This document shows, piece after piece, positions 6,165 through 6,555 of a stretch of DNA of 6,555 nucleotides. Each line of letters begins with the position of its first letter. Position 1 is the first letter of the stretch. The notes below the pieces were generated by a model. It did not search any database. It was not told the origin of the DNA and saw nothing but the letters and a program-made list of their open reading frames with translations. The position numbers and the translations under genes are program-made. The stretch comes from Leptolinea sp. UBA1437. Its GTDB lineage: Bacteria; Chloroflexota; Anaerolineae; Anaerolineales; Anaerolineaceae. The stretch spans positions 1 to 6,555 of the forward strand of contig DCTP01000010.1 of assembly GCA_002329625.1 (NCBI GenBank). Reading direction: 5' to 3'.

Positions 6165-6555
6165 TCAGATTAATCCGGCAATCAACGGGATCGTCAAAAC
6201 CGACAGGAGCGTTGTGATAATAATAGCGCTCGAGCAAATATCACTGTTCACATCATATCGATTCGCCAGGATAACCGGAAGGTTTCCGGTCGGCATGGCA
6301 AACATAATTGCGCTGATACCGATAACCTGCTCGGGTAGTGAGAACAGCTTCAGTAACAAAACCCCGATAGCCGGCAAAAACAAAAGTTTAAAGGCGGAAA
6401 AAAGGTAGAGTCGTTTATCCAGAAAGACATCCGGAAATTTTGCATTGGCGAGAGAAAAACCGACAGACATCAATGCCAACGGAGTGGCACAATTCCCCAA
6501 ATAAGTGATCGGCGTTTTCACAATCTCCGGTACGGGAATTCCAAAAATAAAAAAC
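6165..6555 (-). CDS. AEC-family transporter (auxin efflux carrier/malate permease type), C-terminal part
   Basis: The open frame continues past the right edge of the window, so only the last 129 or so residues of a protein usually near 300 are seen. The visible part starts VFIFGIPVPEIVKTPITYLG, then has NCATPLALMSVGFSLANAKF. This is the family's TPLAL-x-x-(I/V)-G-x-SL pattern that opens the second half of AEC carriers. It is followed by a segment ending LLKLF, the motif FAMPTGNLPVILANRY, and a final hydrophobic helix ending LIAGLI at the TGA (6165-6167). About four membrane segments are present. AEC members export or import small carboxylates or related anions, and the substrate cannot be read from this fragment. 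A GTG at 6521 is an internal Val, not the start. Its stop lies 33 nt before the DUF554 start. Confidence 0.88.
   Translation of the reverse strand, partial: FFIFGIPVPEIVKTPITYLGNCATPLALMSVGFSLANAKFPDVFLDKRLYLFSAFKLLFLPAIGVLLLKLFSLPEQVIGISAIMFAMPTGNLPVILANRYDVNSDICSSAIIITTLLSVLTIPLIAGLI

Overview
This 6.5 kb window holds eight protein genes, two of them cut by the window edges. It looks chromosomal, from a moderate- to low-GC anaerobic bacterium. The dnaJ-prmA junction, the Nramp subtype and the Acr3/ArsM sequence types suggest an anaerobic Chloroflexota (Anaerolineae-like) or a Bacillota. This is a weak inference: no rRNA or other phylogenetic marker is present.

Layout: (1) 1-1423, plus strand: the 3' part of dnaJ overlaps prmA by 8 nt. 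This is the tail of a heat-shock/protein-modification operon (the usual hrcA-grpE-dnaK-dnaJ-prmA order lies upstream, outside the window). (2) 1424-1701: a 278-nt non-coding stretch with a possible promoter and a leader RNA that can fold into nested helices plus a pseudoknot. (3) 1702-2967, plus strand: an Nramp-family metal transporter. (4) 3057-5326, minus strand: a compact arsenic-resistance operon read arsR > acr3 > arsM. It is preceded by a recognisable sigma-A/70-type promoter (5393-5421) and two 16-bp dyad operator sites (5346-5361 and 5384-5399). Its end converges with the Nramp gene. (5) 5457-6555, minus strand: a DUF554 membrane protein gene preceded by the 3' part of an AEC-family (auxin efflux carrier/malate permease type) transporter gene. 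These two are probably one operon running toward arsR.

How the genes work together: ArsR is expected to sit on the two dyads, one covering the -10 box and one in the 5' leader, and to release when As(III) or Sb(III) binds its cysteines. Acr3 then exports arsenite and ArsM methylates it. No arsenate reductase, ArsA or ArsD is present, so the cassette handles trivalent arsenic directly, which fits an anoxic habitat. The Nramp and DUF554/AEC genes have no evident functional link to arsenic.

I see no mobile element, tRNA, rRNA or CRISPR. I did not find a convincingly new multi-gene system. The signals most worth a second look are the twin operator architecture, the Nramp leader RNA, and the combination of cysteine pairs in ArsR.
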